Positions 1 to 7,653 are shown, numbered from the stretch's first letter. The stretch is DNA of 22,990 bases from Rhodospirillaceae bacterium (GCA_003452275.1 DMIT01000149.1:1587-24576), one strand, 5' to 3'. A program made the numbers and translations. The notes: a model not told the origin generated them from the letters alone.

Positions 1-170
1 ACTTTTTCAGCGCAGGTCAGGATTTGTGGTGTCTTATGCTCGAATATCCATGAAGCGACATCGGTGGCCGGCATTTTAGCGAGAGGATTCTCACGTTGGC
101 AGGCAGAGAGCGGGCAGACACACGCAAAGGCTAATACAAGGTATGTCACAGGTTTAAAGCTATAGCTCAT
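1..170 (-). CDS. Small lipoprotein of the T4SS cluster, EexN-like (partial, runs off window)
   Basis: The reading frame starts with ATG at 170 and is still open at base 1, so only about 56 residues are visible. It begins with a hydrophobic signal segment ending in the lipobox L-S-A-C (residues 21-24), followed by QRENPLAKMPATDVASWIF. Its start overlaps the stop of the upstream lipoprotein gene by one base (TAATG), which implies translational coupling in the virB operon. In related VirB-type clusters the slot between virB5 and virB6 often holds a small entry-exclusion (EexN) or VirB7-like lipoprotein. The late cysteine in the TCAEK segment fits EexN loosely. The lipoprotein call is seen in the sequence; the EexN assignment is inferred from position. 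Confidence 0.6.
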   Translation of the reverse strand, partial: MSYSFKPVTYLVLAFACVCPLSACQRENPLAKMPATDVASWIFEHKTPQILTCAEK

Positions 171-340
171 TATACACCTGCCTTTGTGATGTTCAGAGAC
201 GCAAGATTCAATGGAATATGACCGCAAGGGCTTTTATCCAGACTGGCAGTCGGACCACAGGGAGATTTGAGGGGTGCATGACTGCAACCCGAGAGTATGA
301 ACGGGGTAATGATTAAAATGATCAGGACTGAAAGACGCAT
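170..340 (-). CDS. Small Cys-containing lipoprotein, VirB7-like
   Basis: A 56-residue ORF with a signal segment ending in lipobox L-S-G-C (residues 17-20), then a short mature part with two further cysteines in PCG motifs (KSPCGP and KSPCGH) and an IPLNLASLN stretch. The start lies two bases after the virB5 stop. A strong ribosome site GAGGAG is formed by the last virB5 codons (GAA GAG GAG TAA), and the stop overlaps the next gene as TAATG. Size, lipobox and place in the operon fit a VirB7-type outer-membrane lipoprotein that stabilises the T4SS core complex, or an uncharacterised conjugation lipoprotein. The gene is easily missed because of its size. Family assignment is an inference. Confidence 0.62.
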   Translation of the reverse strand: MRLSVLIILIITPFILSGCSHAPLKSPCGPTASLDKSPCGHIPLNLASLNITKAGV

Positions 341-342
341 AG

Positions 343-1080
343 TTACTCCTCTTCTTTAAAAATTGTGGCGGCTTTGGTTGCATCATAATGATTGGCCTTA
401 CTGGCTCTTGCGGCATTGACGAGCGATTGGTTATCGTCCGCTGATTTTTGCTGTATGCTGACGGCTTGAAGCCTCAAAAGATCACTCATCAATAAGCCAT
501 TTTCGGCATTGATACGGCTCTGAAGGTCAACAGAGGATTTAAGGTCTGTTGTGGTGTTCAGTTCCCCGAGCATATTCTCATAGGTTTCAATATGGCTTGA
601 TGCATTATTATAGCTTTGCTCGGCAGTGGCCATTGCGGCATAAGTTGTATTGTTTCGCCGCTCAAACGCTTTAGAGACAGTCCCGTTCGGGTCGGTTGAC
701 ATGAGATCAGAGCCGGAGATTGGCTTGTAGGTCGAGAGCAGATTGCTATAAATCCCCTGCGTGCCTGTTGCGCTGGCACCAAGCCCTGACGCAGACATCA
801 TATTCATTGTCTCTTGCCATGTATTGGGGAGGTAGCGTCTTAAATCAGCGTCATACGCTGAATTATTAACAGAGCCCATATTGCGTGTGCCTGTGATGGC
901 ATTGGCTTGTTTAACAGCCTGTTCTAGCTGTTCGAGTTGCTTTTGGTAATCTTTAGACATTTGGTCAAGTTGCGTGACCATCTGGGCAAAGCCGGAGGCA
1001 TCATAGACAGGAATACCGCTCGCAAAGCCAGATGTCGGGATTAATAGATATATTAGTGGCAGAATCCATATTTTCTTCAT
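343..1080 (-). CDS. virB5: VirB5-like minor pilus protein
   Basis: A 245-residue protein with a signal peptide (MKKIWILPLIYLLIPTSGFA) and a mature start GIPVYDASGFAQMVTQLDQM, followed by a Gln/Glu-rich helical stretch and TGTRNMGS, typical of VirB5/TrbJ-type proteins. VirB5 is a periplasmic minor pilus component that caps the T-pilus and aids recipient contact. A longer frame opens upstream at 1119, but ATG 1080 is preferred because it gives a clean signal peptide and forms an ATGA overlap with the virB4 stop. The gene reads intact. The next gene begins two bases after its stop. Confidence 0.85.
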   Translation of the reverse strand: MKKIWILPLIYLLIPTSGFASGIPVYDASGFAQMVTQLDQMSKDYQKQLEQLEQAVKQANAITGTRNMGSVNNSAYDADLRRYLPNTWQETMNMMSASGLGASATGTQGIYSNLLSTYKPISGSDLMSTDPNGTVSKAFERRNNTTYAAMATAEQSYNNASSHIETYENMLGELNTTTDLKSSVDLQSRINAENGLLMSDLLRLQAVSIQQKSADDNQSLVNAARASKANHYDATKAATIFKEEE

Positions 1081-2651
1081 ATCGATGTCCTCTTCCAATT
1101 TGTAAAATGTGGGAGCCATTTATCAGGATCGCTTCCATAAAGCCCGATTAGTTCTTCCATTTTATGAACACTCTCTGTTCTACCGGAGAGAACCGCGATA
1201 TAGTCATCAAGACCTCTGAGATCCAGACGCGCAATGACTGAATCGTTTCCGTGACGGAGAAGAAAGCAGTGAGAGGAGGGGGATAATTCCCGAATAATCT
1301 CTAGTTCATGCTGTGAAAGTCCGAAGCCGTCACAGTAATCTTGTGCCGCAGCGCGTGCATTGGGCAAAAATATCTGTGTCGGGGATTGTTCGATGATTGA
1401 ATCGCCGACCTGACTTTCAATTGCATCCCGCGCGGATTGTGTTGCAAACCCGACAATCCCGTTTTGTTTACGGATGGTTTTAAGCCAGTCCTTGATGCGG
1501 AGAGAAAATTCAGGGTCATCAAGGAGTTTCCAGCCTTCATCAAGCATAATCATGACCTTGCTTCCATCAAGAAGCCCGTTAATCCTGTGAAATATATACA
1601 TGAGCCACGGGGTGCGACTGATAGGATCATCGAGAATAGAGGTTAGATCAAAACCGATGGTTCTATTGCCAAGTTCCAGAGTATCTTCTGCATTATCGAA
1701 GAGCCATGCCCGCTCACCTTGTCCGTGCCACATGGATATTCTGTTTGCTAAAGAATTTCCGTGTTGTCTCTCATGGCCCCCAATGATTGGCTGATTTTTT
1801 GCCGACAGGAAAATTATGAAGGCTCGCAAAACTTGCAAAATTGCGGTTCGAGATAAGGGAACGTCGTGCAATATATGAGAAATTCCCTGGCAGTTGTGCC
1901 CAGAAGGATGGCTCTAGCGCAATATCTTCACGGGTTGTGACAATCCCAAGATTTACAAATGAGGAATGGCTCTCGCTCACAGCGCGGTCAAGCTCGCTAG
2001 GAGTTTTTGCAATAACGGTAACACTTAAATGATGCTCCCCAAAACTAGAGCGTCCAGACGCCAGATCATCAATGGCATGATCCATCTCTTTTTCAATGCT
2101 TGTTGCGCCTTCTTCTCCGGCAATCAATTTTCTTTTGGTTTCTCGCATGGAGCCAAGGGCTGCCTGCCTATCAACAAAGCCAAAAGATTGAGTGACTATA
2201 AATTCATGGGGAAGCCGTAAGAGCCCGTCTAGCATCCCTGGGCCAGTTGCATCACAACGGTCAGATATTGTTCATTCACGAACATACGTTTTTTTGAGAG
2301 TTTACTTTGGTAGGCTTTATCTAGAGCATCACACCAAGGGCTCTCGAAAAACCCGTCCAATCTCTCATGTGTCTCTCTGCGGATAATATGGTGGTAAATC
2401 GCAAAGCGGCTATTTGATAGGCCACGGAGGAGGGTAGAGCGGATATTCTTATTCTGGTTAATATCGATCTGGTCAGCGGTCTCGAACGGAAGGCCCTCGA
2501 TTTTGATGACTTTGAGCAGATAGTTCTCTTTGGTTTTGAGAGTAGTTTCGTCAATATGCCGTGTATAGGGAATGAATCTTGAAATGGAAGTCTCTTTGTT
2601 TAAGAGGCCTCCGTATTTCATATCATCTTTCTTTGCCCAAGCGAGCATCAT
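1077..2651 (-). pseudogene. virB4: virB4, T4SS ATPase gene decayed by two internal deletions
   Basis: Three collinear pieces of one VirB4 protein lie in successive frames. Piece 1 (2651-2229) carries the N-terminus (FIPYTRHID, GLPFETADQ, LLRGLSNSRFAIYHH). Piece 2 (from about 2241 to 1771) resumes at PGMLDGLLRLPHEF and runs to FPVGKKSANHWGP. Piece 3 (about 1785-1077) resumes at NSLANRISMWHG and holds Walker B (KVMIMLDEGWKLL), TQSARDAIES and the normal C-terminus DPDKWLPHF. Only about 525 codons remain where the family usually has near 800. The stretch with Walker A (G-x-x-G-x-G-K-T/S), expected between NHWG and SLANRI, is absent, and both joins also shift frame. Ribosome site AAGGAT lies upstream of 2651, 17 bases after virB3. 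No working ATPase can come from this copy. Confidence 0.85.
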
Positions 2652-2668
2652 CGAAATCCTTAAAACAA

Positions 2669-2974
2669 TTAGGGTTTATAACTGTTACTCTTCCAAAAGC
2701 CTTTATTTCGTATCGGAGAGCATCTGCTTAGCTTAGTGAGCCAGACCCTCATCCAGTGTGTATCCCGCTCGGTTGCTACATAGGCAGCCGCATGCAAGGG
2801 GAGGTTTACCAAAAAGAAGAAGAGGATTTTTCCTGAGAGGGACATGAATAAGATCATCCCTATTCCGAGGATGATAAAATTAAACCCGAAAAACTCCATC
2901 GGAACGCCCATCATCATCGGGGGACGGGTCATTCCAATAAAAAGAGGATCACAGGAATTGTCCTCTTCGCTCAT
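2669..2974 (-). CDS. virB3: VirB3 inner-membrane T4SS protein
   Basis: A 101-residue protein with the family opening DPLFIGMTRPPMMMGVPMEF, then two closely spaced hydrophobic segments (about residues 28-45 and 48-66) and a basic tail. VirB3 is a small inner-membrane protein that works with VirB4 in pilus assembly. The ATG directly abuts the virB2 TAG stop, and virB4 starts 17 bases after the VirB3 stop, the usual virB2-3-4 order. Reads intact. Confidence 0.88.
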   Translation of the reverse strand: MSEEDNSCDPLFIGMTRPPMMMGVPMEFFGFNFIILGIGMILFMSLSGKILFFFLVNLPLHAAAYVATERDTHWMRVWLTKLSRCSPIRNKGFWKSNSYKP

Positions 2975-3271
2975 CTAGATAGAACCTGCAATACTATCGA
3001 CGATAGCCGGTGCACCGAAAATCAAGATAATGCCACCGATAACACTCGCAGCCAGCTGCCAGGAAATCCGACCAAACATCCATGCGAAGCCCAAGAATAC
3101 AACAGCAATAATAGCCAGAATTCTGGCCCATGTGTTGGTCAACAGGTCTTGCAAAGCACTCAAGAAATTTGTGCCTGAGTCAAAGAGGGCAGCAGCATGT
3201 GCGGTTTCAGGAAGGAGCGTGATGGCAATCAAGCTCGATAGAGTTAGTAATTTAGTAATCTTACTAGTCAT
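2975..3271 (-). CDS. virB2: VirB2-type pilin precursor
   Basis: A 98-residue protein with a signal peptide (MTSKITKLLTLSSLIAITLLPETAHA), then a short amphipathic region and two transmembrane segments (around ARILAIIAVVFLGFAWMFG and VIGGIILIFGAPAIVDSI), the typical VirB2/TrbC pilin layout. The mature pilin would be about 72 residues. The frame is open to 3382, but the extra 37 residues are polar and unlike a pilin leader, so ATG 3271 is preferred. First structural gene of the minus-strand virB run. About 170 non-coding bases separate it from the XRE gene. Confidence 0.87.
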   Translation of the reverse strand: MTSKITKLLTLSSLIAITLLPETAHAAALFDSGTNFLSALQDLLTNTWARILAIIAVVFLGFAWMFGRISWQLAASVIGGIILIFGAPAIVDSIAGSI

Positions 3272-3440
3272 GTTTCTTCGTACCCTTAAGTTTTTATTTA
3301 TGTGTTTGATGTCCGACCTTAGGCAACGCACTGTTTCAAATTCAAGGATAAAGAGACATGAGTTTTTATTTTGAAATCTCATGGTGTGAGAATGAGAAGA
3401 ATCATAATCACTGGTTGTGTACAGCTTGTAATGAATGAGT

Positions 3441-3806
3441 TTAATTTAGAGGAGATGTGAGTTGTTCTAGGAGCATCAGAACAATATGACGCTTTTTATC
3501 GTCATCAAGTTTTTTCCATAGAAGGGAAACCTGTTGATCTTGAAGCTTTCTAAGCTGTTCAAAGTTTTTGCTTGTAGGTTTTAAAAGATCCTGTTCGCTC
3601 ACATTCAAGATTTTAGAAATTTTGCTCAGGCGACTTGCAGGGATCTTATTAGTGCCCTGTTCGTATTTTTGGAGTTGTTGATAGGTAATATGAAGTTCAG
3701 CTGCGACCTCACTCTGTGTCAAGCGCAAGTCTTGCCGCATTTTTCGGATACGAAACCCGATCTCTATGTCATGCTCTGTAGCACGTCTTGGCTTTTGCTT
3801 ACTCAT
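3441..3806 (-). CDS. XRE/Cro-CI family DNA-binding regulator
   Basis: A 121-residue protein with a helix-turn-helix domain at about residues 15-70 (IGFRIRKMRQDLRLTQSEV, AAELHITYQQLQKYEQGTNK), followed by a Lys/Gln-rich helical C-terminal part. The YQQLQKYEQG recognition-helix region is typical of XRE regulators of alphaproteobacterial mobile elements. It stands first in the minus-strand run leading into virB2, and its upstream spacer holds a perfect 26-bp palindrome 35 bases from the start codon. This makes it the best candidate for an autorepressor and switch for conjugation genes. No clear ribosome site precedes ATG 3806. The target genes are inferred. Confidence 0.88.
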   Translation of the reverse strand: MSKQKPRRATEHDIEIGFRIRKMRQDLRLTQSEVAAELHITYQQLQKYEQGTNKIPASRLSKISKILNVSEQDLLKPTSKNFEQLRKLQDQQVSLLWKKLDDDKKRHIVLMLLEQLTSPLN

Positions 3807-3840
3807 GTTTTATTACGCAGAAAAAAATCACATCAATTTA

Positions 3841-3866
3841 TCCAGCTTCAACATGTTGAAGCTGGA
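3841..3866. promoter_or_regulatory. Perfect 26-bp palindrome, candidate operator
   Basis: Bases 3841-3866 are a perfect inverted repeat with half-site TCCAGCTTCAACA and no mismatch across 13+13 bases. The symmetry stops exactly at both ends. It lies in the 280-base spacer between the divergent XRE/virB and transglycosylase genes, 35 bases upstream of the XRE start. Length and position suit a dimeric or tetrameric HTH repressor. No U-run follows, so a terminator is unlikely. Confidence 0.65.
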
Positions 3867-4086
3867 GGACGCACAAATCCAAATAGCAAAATGACTTGCT
3901 TGAGGTTTGGCCGGTTCTATGGGGGAGCGGGATGGTTGTGGTTAAAACACACAAGCAAACAACCGGTTCCTAACCGATTGCTTTTGAATGACCCATCTGC
4001 CCCCAGAGGTCAAAATAACGATATGGGTGTTTATAATCTAAAGTTTAGTATTATGTCAAGAAAATTAAATAATGGGAAGTATCTCT

Positions 4087-4659
4087 ATGTTTAAGCTTAG
4101 GGCTCTCTGTTTTTCCTTCTTAATTGTTTTTAGTTCTGATCCTTCTTTTGCAACAGTTTATGAGTTTGATTCAGATGGCTCTGTAGAAGTATTTGAAGCA
4201 ACGGATTATTTTTCTCCTTTGAGGCATCAGAAATTCAGAGCAAAAGCCTTACTGATGGGGTTTGAGAAAAGTTCTCTCAAGAAATTTGACGAGTATGTCA
4301 AAAAAGCATCCCAGAAATATAACGTAAGCTCTGATTTGATCCATGCTGTGATTAGAGCGGAATCTGCATACAACCCCGAAGCATTATCCATTAAGGGAGC
4401 AGGAGGTCTCATGCAACTCATGCCGGATACGGCCACTCAATATGGTGTTGCAGATAGGTTTTCTCCGGAAGAAAATATTGATGGGGGTACGAAATATCTA
4501 AAGTTTCTACTTGATAGATATGAAGGGGATATCAGTCTCGCTGTGGCTGCTTATAACGCCGGAGAGGGTGCAGTAGATAAGTATGGGGACGTACCGCCAT
4601 ACCCTGAAACAAAAGCATATGTTCAAAAAGTTTCGTTATTTCTAGAAAAGGGTAATTAG
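4087..4659 (+). CDS. VirB1-like lytic transglycosylase (SLT domain)
   Basis: A 190-residue secreted peptidoglycan hydrolase. It has a signal peptide (MFKLRALCFSFLIVFSSDPSFA), a linker, then a soluble-lytic-transglycosylase domain from about residue 65. That domain has the catalytic glutamate (E92) in VIRAESAYNP, the GAGGLMQLMP motif and AAYNAGEGAV near the end. It would open the cell wall for T4SS assembly. An ATG at 4072 is in frame, but ATG 4087 has GGGAAG eight bases upstream and gives a cleaner signal peptide. A TATAAT hexamer at 4032 may be its -10 box, without a good -35. It is directly abutted by the next gene (TAG then ATG), so the two form an operon divergent from virB. Confidence 0.88.
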   Translation: MFKLRALCFSFLIVFSSDPSFATVYEFDSDGSVEVFEATDYFSPLRHQKFRAKALLMGFEKSSLKKFDEYVKKASQKYNVSSDLIHAVIRAESAYNPEALSIKGAGGLMQLMPDTATQYGVADRFSPEENIDGGTKYLKFLLDRYEGDISLAVAAYNAGEGAVDKYGDVPPYPETKAYVQKVSLFLEKGN

Positions 4660-5139
4660 ATGAGAGGATTTTATATTAGTTTCTTTGTGATTTTATCTTC
4701 CTTGACCCAAATCTTTCCAGCTAAAGCTGAGTCTGAGGCAGCGTGTGCTATATGGCTTTGTTTGCCTGGAGGATTCCCAAGTGGATGCTCTGCTGCTTAC
4801 AGTGAATTTAAACACAGGATAAAGAAGGGACGGCCACCACTACCCAGTTTATCCTCTTGCGTAGTTGGCCCTGATGGAAGTCGCTCGAATGGAAGTTACC
4901 AAATGGGCGTTGAATATTTCCTACCCTGTAAAGATGGTTTTGAGTTCAGTAAATCACCGCAAGAATCCTATGAAAGTGTGATGTGCTTGCCTATAGATTC
5001 TCAATGCAATCTTCGAGAAAAATATAGAAGAGATAAAAAAATGGACTGCACACCTTACCCTGCGGAAAGAAGAACTCAGCCAAGGTTTATCAAAATGTGG
5101 GTCGATGGGAAATACTTAGGCCAGTTCTTCTACCAGTAA
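4660..5139 (+). CDS. Cys-rich secreted T4SS-associated protein, possibly TrbM/KikA-like
   Basis: A 159-residue protein with a signal peptide ending at AKA (residue 23) and a mature domain with regularly placed cysteines (ACAIWLCLPGGFPSGCSAAY, SSCVV, LPCKDG, VMCLP, SQCNL, MDCTP), suggesting disulfides in the periplasm. The WLCLPGG-x-P-x-GC segment followed by a basic RIKKGRPPLP stretch resembles the TrbM/KikA/MpfK group that sits beside conjugation genes, but I assign this only tentatively. The start codon follows the transglycosylase stop with no gap. It converges with the Lrp gene, with three bases between the two stops. The function is not known from sequence. Confidence 0.7.
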   Translation: MRGFYISFFVILSSLTQIFPAKAESEAACAIWLCLPGGFPSGCSAAYSEFKHRIKKGRPPLPSLSSCVVGPDGSRSNGSYQMGVEYFLPCKDGFEFSKSPQESYESVMCLPIDSQCNLREKYRRDKKMDCTPYPAERRTQPRFIKMWVDGKYLGQFFYQ

Positions 5140-5142
5140 GAT

Positions 5143-6162
5143 TTAGGCGGCATTCTTCTTTTGAGGAGAAGGATTTTCTGGAGACCCAGTCTCTATGAGA
5201 GGTGTTCTCATATATTTGAGCTCTTTATTGACATTCACAATATCGATTTTATGAATGGAATGGCTGAAATCCAGCAGCATTTCCTGAGAAATTCGTGTTG
5301 CATCAGTAATTGAGGGCACTTCAATTCTTACTTCATACTGCCAAGCTCCAGTGCACTCTGTCAGGCCAACAACATTTTCATGAGAGGCGCAGTAGCCAAA
5401 GAATGTATCTTTTAAGGAGGTGGAGCGTGAGGAAGTTTTAATAAGTAAATCGAAGGAGCTATATCCAATTTTATAAGGATCTATGCTGTAAGAGTAGCCG
5501 ACGATCACTCCTCTTTTCTCAAGATCTGCAATTTTGTTATGAACTGTTGTATTAGATACGCCAACGGCTTCGGCAATCGCAGGGCCATTCGGAAGGCCTC
5601 CGGCAGTAATCATATAATTCAGAACAGATATGGATAGATCATCCAGCTTCTCTGCGTTGCCTGTATAGGAGTAGGTTAAGTGAGTTTTGTTTCCCAAGTC
5701 TGGGGCAAGGTATTTTCGCTTAAAGAGGCTGAGTCGTCGTCGTATTGAAACAGCCTCATCAATCTTCAGGTCTGGAATGTCATCATAGAGAGTGGCCATG
5801 AACTCTTCAAAATCTGGAACCGATTTAGCGTTCACAGACATAAAATATTGATAGGGGCCAAAGAGCTCAATTGCAGATACAATGTTTGGATAGTCTTGGA
5901 GTTTCTGGATGATTTCTGGGATATTTTGTCCCTCAACAGGCAGAAAAGAGAAAAAGACGCCTATTTTCATCCAACCAAGTGCGAATTGATTGATAAGAGT
6001 GTAGGGGGAGACAATGCCCTCTTTCTGCATTCCAGAAAGGGCGCGTCTAACTTGATAACCTTGCTCACCAATCGGGCCACCAATGCTCTCAGCGGTAGCA
6101 TTAGCGTTTAGAAGTGCCATGTGAAGGATTTTTTGATCCCTTGTTTCTACTTTATATGTCAT
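5143..6162 (-). CDS. Double-domain Lrp/AsnC-type transcription regulator
   Basis: About 339 residues, roughly twice a normal Lrp/AsnC protein. A first winged-helix segment (RDQKILHMALLNANATAES through LSGMQKEGIVSPY) leads into a ligand-like region. A second canonical unit follows: LDDLSISVLNYMITAGGLP, AEAVGVSNTTVHNKIADLEK, RGVIVGYSYSIDPYKIGY, then a RAM-like C-terminal half. The frame is open upstream to ATG 6231, but MTYKVETRDQK at 6162 is the better fit to the family start. Neither has a strong ribosome site, so the start is uncertain. The gene faces away from the arsenic operon and may share its 236-base spacer. Effector and targets are unknown. Confidence 0.78.
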   Translation of the reverse strand: MTYKVETRDQKILHMALLNANATAESIGGPIGEQGYQVRRALSGMQKEGIVSPYTLINQFALGWMKIGVFFSFLPVEGQNIPEIIQKLQDYPNIVSAIELFGPYQYFMSVNAKSVPDFEEFMATLYDDIPDLKIDEAVSIRRRLSLFKRKYLAPDLGNKTHLTYSYTGNAEKLDDLSISVLNYMITAGGLPNGPAIAEAVGVSNTTVHNKIADLEKRGVIVGYSYSIDPYKIGYSSFDLLIKTSSRSTSLKDTFFGYCASHENVVGLTECTGAWQYEVRIEVPSITDATRISQEMLLDFSHSIHKIDIVNVNKELKYMRTPLIETGSPENPSPQKKNAA

Positions 6163-6363
6163 TCGGATTGTTTTGGTAAAAGCGTAAACAGTTAAGGCGT
6201 ATCTACTTAATCTTTTTACAAAAAAACGCAACTAATTTTATACTCACAAATTTATTGTAAGCAGGTCATGCTCCTTTATGAAGGAAAATTAGTGGATTGT
6301 GCACATATTTCAACCCATAATTTGTAAATTATTAAAACTATTAGCAGGTTAAGATTTATTTTC

Positions 6364-6400
6364 TTGATTTTAATTAATATGTCGATATATGTAGACATAT
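6364..6400 (+). promoter_or_regulatory. ars operon promoter and candidate ArsR operator
   Basis: A 7-bp inverted repeat ATATGTC (6377-6383) / GACATAT (6394-6400), with a 10-base spacer, runs into the arsR ATG at 6399. A TTGATT hexamer (6364) sits 16 bases upstream of TATATG (6386), which would place transcription start near the ATG itself. No ribosome site is visible in front of arsR. Operator and promoter overlap, as expected for a repressor that blocks RNA polymerase. Confidence 0.5.
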
Positions 6401-6770
6401 GGACATACAAAAAGCAATTATTGCGTTTGACGCATTATCCCAAGAGACACGCCTACGAGTACATAGACTACTCGTTGAGAGTGGGCTTGAGGGCCTTCCT
6501 GCTGGTGAATTAAGCAAGGGCTTAGGCGTTCCGCATAATAGCCTATCCTTCCATCTTAACCATATGAGCAATGCTGGTCTGGTTACATCAAGACGAGAAG
6601 GTCGTTCTATTATCTATTCTGCTAACTTTGAATTTGTTACAGACCTTATCCGCTTCATGGTCGAGAACTGCTGCAATGTAGACTTCGCTAGTATCCGTGA
6701 AGGTAAGAAAGGTTCCTCTGTTATTGAATTGACTAACTGCTGCCAACCTAAGAAGGAGAAGAAATCATGA
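6399..6770 (+). CDS. arsR: ArsR arsenite-responsive repressor
   Basis: A 123-residue winged-helix repressor: SQETRLRVHRLLVESGLEG, LSKGLGVPHNSLSFHLNHMSNAGLV as the DNA-reading helices, and TSRREGRSIIYSANF as the wing. It lacks the ELCVCDL site of the E. coli type. Instead it has vicinal cysteines near the C-terminus (C91-C92 in VENCC and C114-C115 in TNCC). This resembles the C-terminal thiol site described for Acidithiobacillus-type ArsR, so As(III) is the likely inducer. It is the first gene of the arsenic operon and overlaps arsI by four bases (ATGA at 6767). Confidence 0.92.
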   Translation: MDIQKAIIAFDALSQETRLRVHRLLVESGLEGLPAGELSKGLGVPHNSLSFHLNHMSNAGLVTSRREGRSIIYSANFEFVTDLIRFMVENCCNVDFASIREGKKGSSVIELTNCCQPKKEKKS

Positions 6771-7234
6771 AACGTATGCACATCCACCTTGGAGTAAAGA
6801 ACATTGATGAAAGCGTGAAGTTTTATAATGCTCTGTTCGGGGCTGAACCAGCTAAACTCAAGCCTGACTATGCTAAGTGGATGCTGGAAGACCCACGCAT
6901 TAACTTTGCTATTTCAACACGCGCAGGGAAAGTGGGTGTAGACCATATGGGCTTACAGGTTGATGATGTTTCTGAATTAAATGTTCTTCGTGAGCAAATG
7001 TCTGCGGCTAACATTTCCACCCATAGCGATGGAGAAACTACCTGCTGCTATGCCAAGTCTGAGAAATCATGGGTGGAAGACCCTAATGGGATTGCATGGG
7101 AAGCCTATCACACCATGGAAGACGCGCAGATATTCTCTGGCAGTGATAAGTCCAGTGAAGAAAGTGCTTGCTGTGTACCTGAAACGAAGTCACAGGTCGC
7201 TTGCAGTATGCCAGCTAAGAAGGGATGCTGCTAA
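6767..7234 (+). CDS. arsI: ArsI/CadI-family C-As lyase (vicinal oxygen chelate fold)
   Basis: 155 residues. The vicinal-oxygen-chelate fold shows the expected metal ligands H5 (KRMHIHLG), H60 (VGVDHMGLQV) and E112 (NGIAWEAYH), plus the vicinal pair C93-C94 (TTCCYAKSEKSWVEDPNG). This set matches ArsI dioxygenases, which demethylate trivalent methylarsenic and aromatic arsenicals to inorganic arsenite. Proteins of this family are often named CadI. The C-terminal 35 residues form an extra Cys-rich tail (SACCVPE, VACSMP, KKGCC) that may bind metal. It overlaps arsR (ATGA) and shares a base with arsC (TAATG). The partners ArsC and Acr3 support the arsenic role. Confidence 0.9.
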   Translation: MKRMHIHLGVKNIDESVKFYNALFGAEPAKLKPDYAKWMLEDPRINFAISTRAGKVGVDHMGLQVDDVSELNVLREQMSAANISTHSDGETTCCYAKSEKSWVEDPNGIAWEAYHTMEDAQIFSGSDKSSEESACCVPETKSQVACSMPAKKGCC

Positions 7235-7653
7235 TGACCCAGCGCGTCCTTGTCCTTTGTACTGGTAACTCTTGCCGCTCAGTTATGGCTGAGGCTCTAT
7301 TTAACCATATGGGGCAGGGAAAGATTGAAGCTGTGAGTGCTGGAAGCCAGCCAGCGGGGTATGTTCACCCATTATCATTAAAGACGCTCGAAAGGCATGG
7401 AATTGATGCTGGTCATCCTCGTAGTAAATCATGGGATGAGTTTGCAGGGCAATCTTTTGACCTTGTTGTAACTGTCTGTGATGCCGCTGCTGCTGAAAGC
7501 TGCCCTGTATTCTTGGGGCCTGTAAAGAAGCTGCATTGGAGTACACCTGATCCAGCCAAGGCTACGGGTACTGATAAAGAAATCGAAGCTGCCTTTGATG
7601 AAGCGTTTAATATGCTGAAAGACCGTATTGGAACATACCTAAATGAGCTGTAA
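7234..7653 (+). CDS. arsC: ArsC arsenate reductase, low-molecular-weight phosphatase type
   Basis: A 139-residue cytoplasmic reductase converting arsenate to arsenite. The P-loop [16 protein letters not shown] gives the nucleophilic Cys (C9) and the anion-binding loop. The redox cysteines lie later in [15 protein letters not shown], and [11 protein letters not shown] is the family's conserved DP loop. This is the LMW-PTPase lineage (thioredoxin- or glutaredoxin-linked), not the E. coli glutaredoxin-fold ArsC. An upstream in-frame ATG at 7225 exists, but ATG 7234 overlaps the arsI stop as TAATG and gives the normal N-terminus. It overlaps acr3 by 11 bases. Confidence 0.93.
   Translation: MTQRVLVLCTGNSCRSVMAEALFNHMGQGKIEAVSAGSQPAGYVHPLSLKTLERHGIDAGHPRSKSWDEFAGQSFDLVVTVCDAAAAESCPVFLGPVKKLHWSTPDPAKATGTDKEIEAAFDEAFNMLKDRIGTYLNEL

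Noticed and set aside
234..416. 60-residue minus-strand ORF overlapping the virB5 3' end
   Set aside because: It conflicts with virB5 and with the better-supported lipoprotein gene at 170-340, which has a lipobox and a ribosome site.
3357..3383. CATGAG ... CTCATG inverted repeat upstream of virB2
   Set aside because: The arms are only six bases with a 15-base gap in AT-rich DNA; too weak to claim as a site.
3669..4094. 141-residue plus-strand ORF across the XRE gene and the divergent spacer
   Set aside because: It is antisense to the XRE gene, contains the 26-bp palindrome and has no protein-like features.
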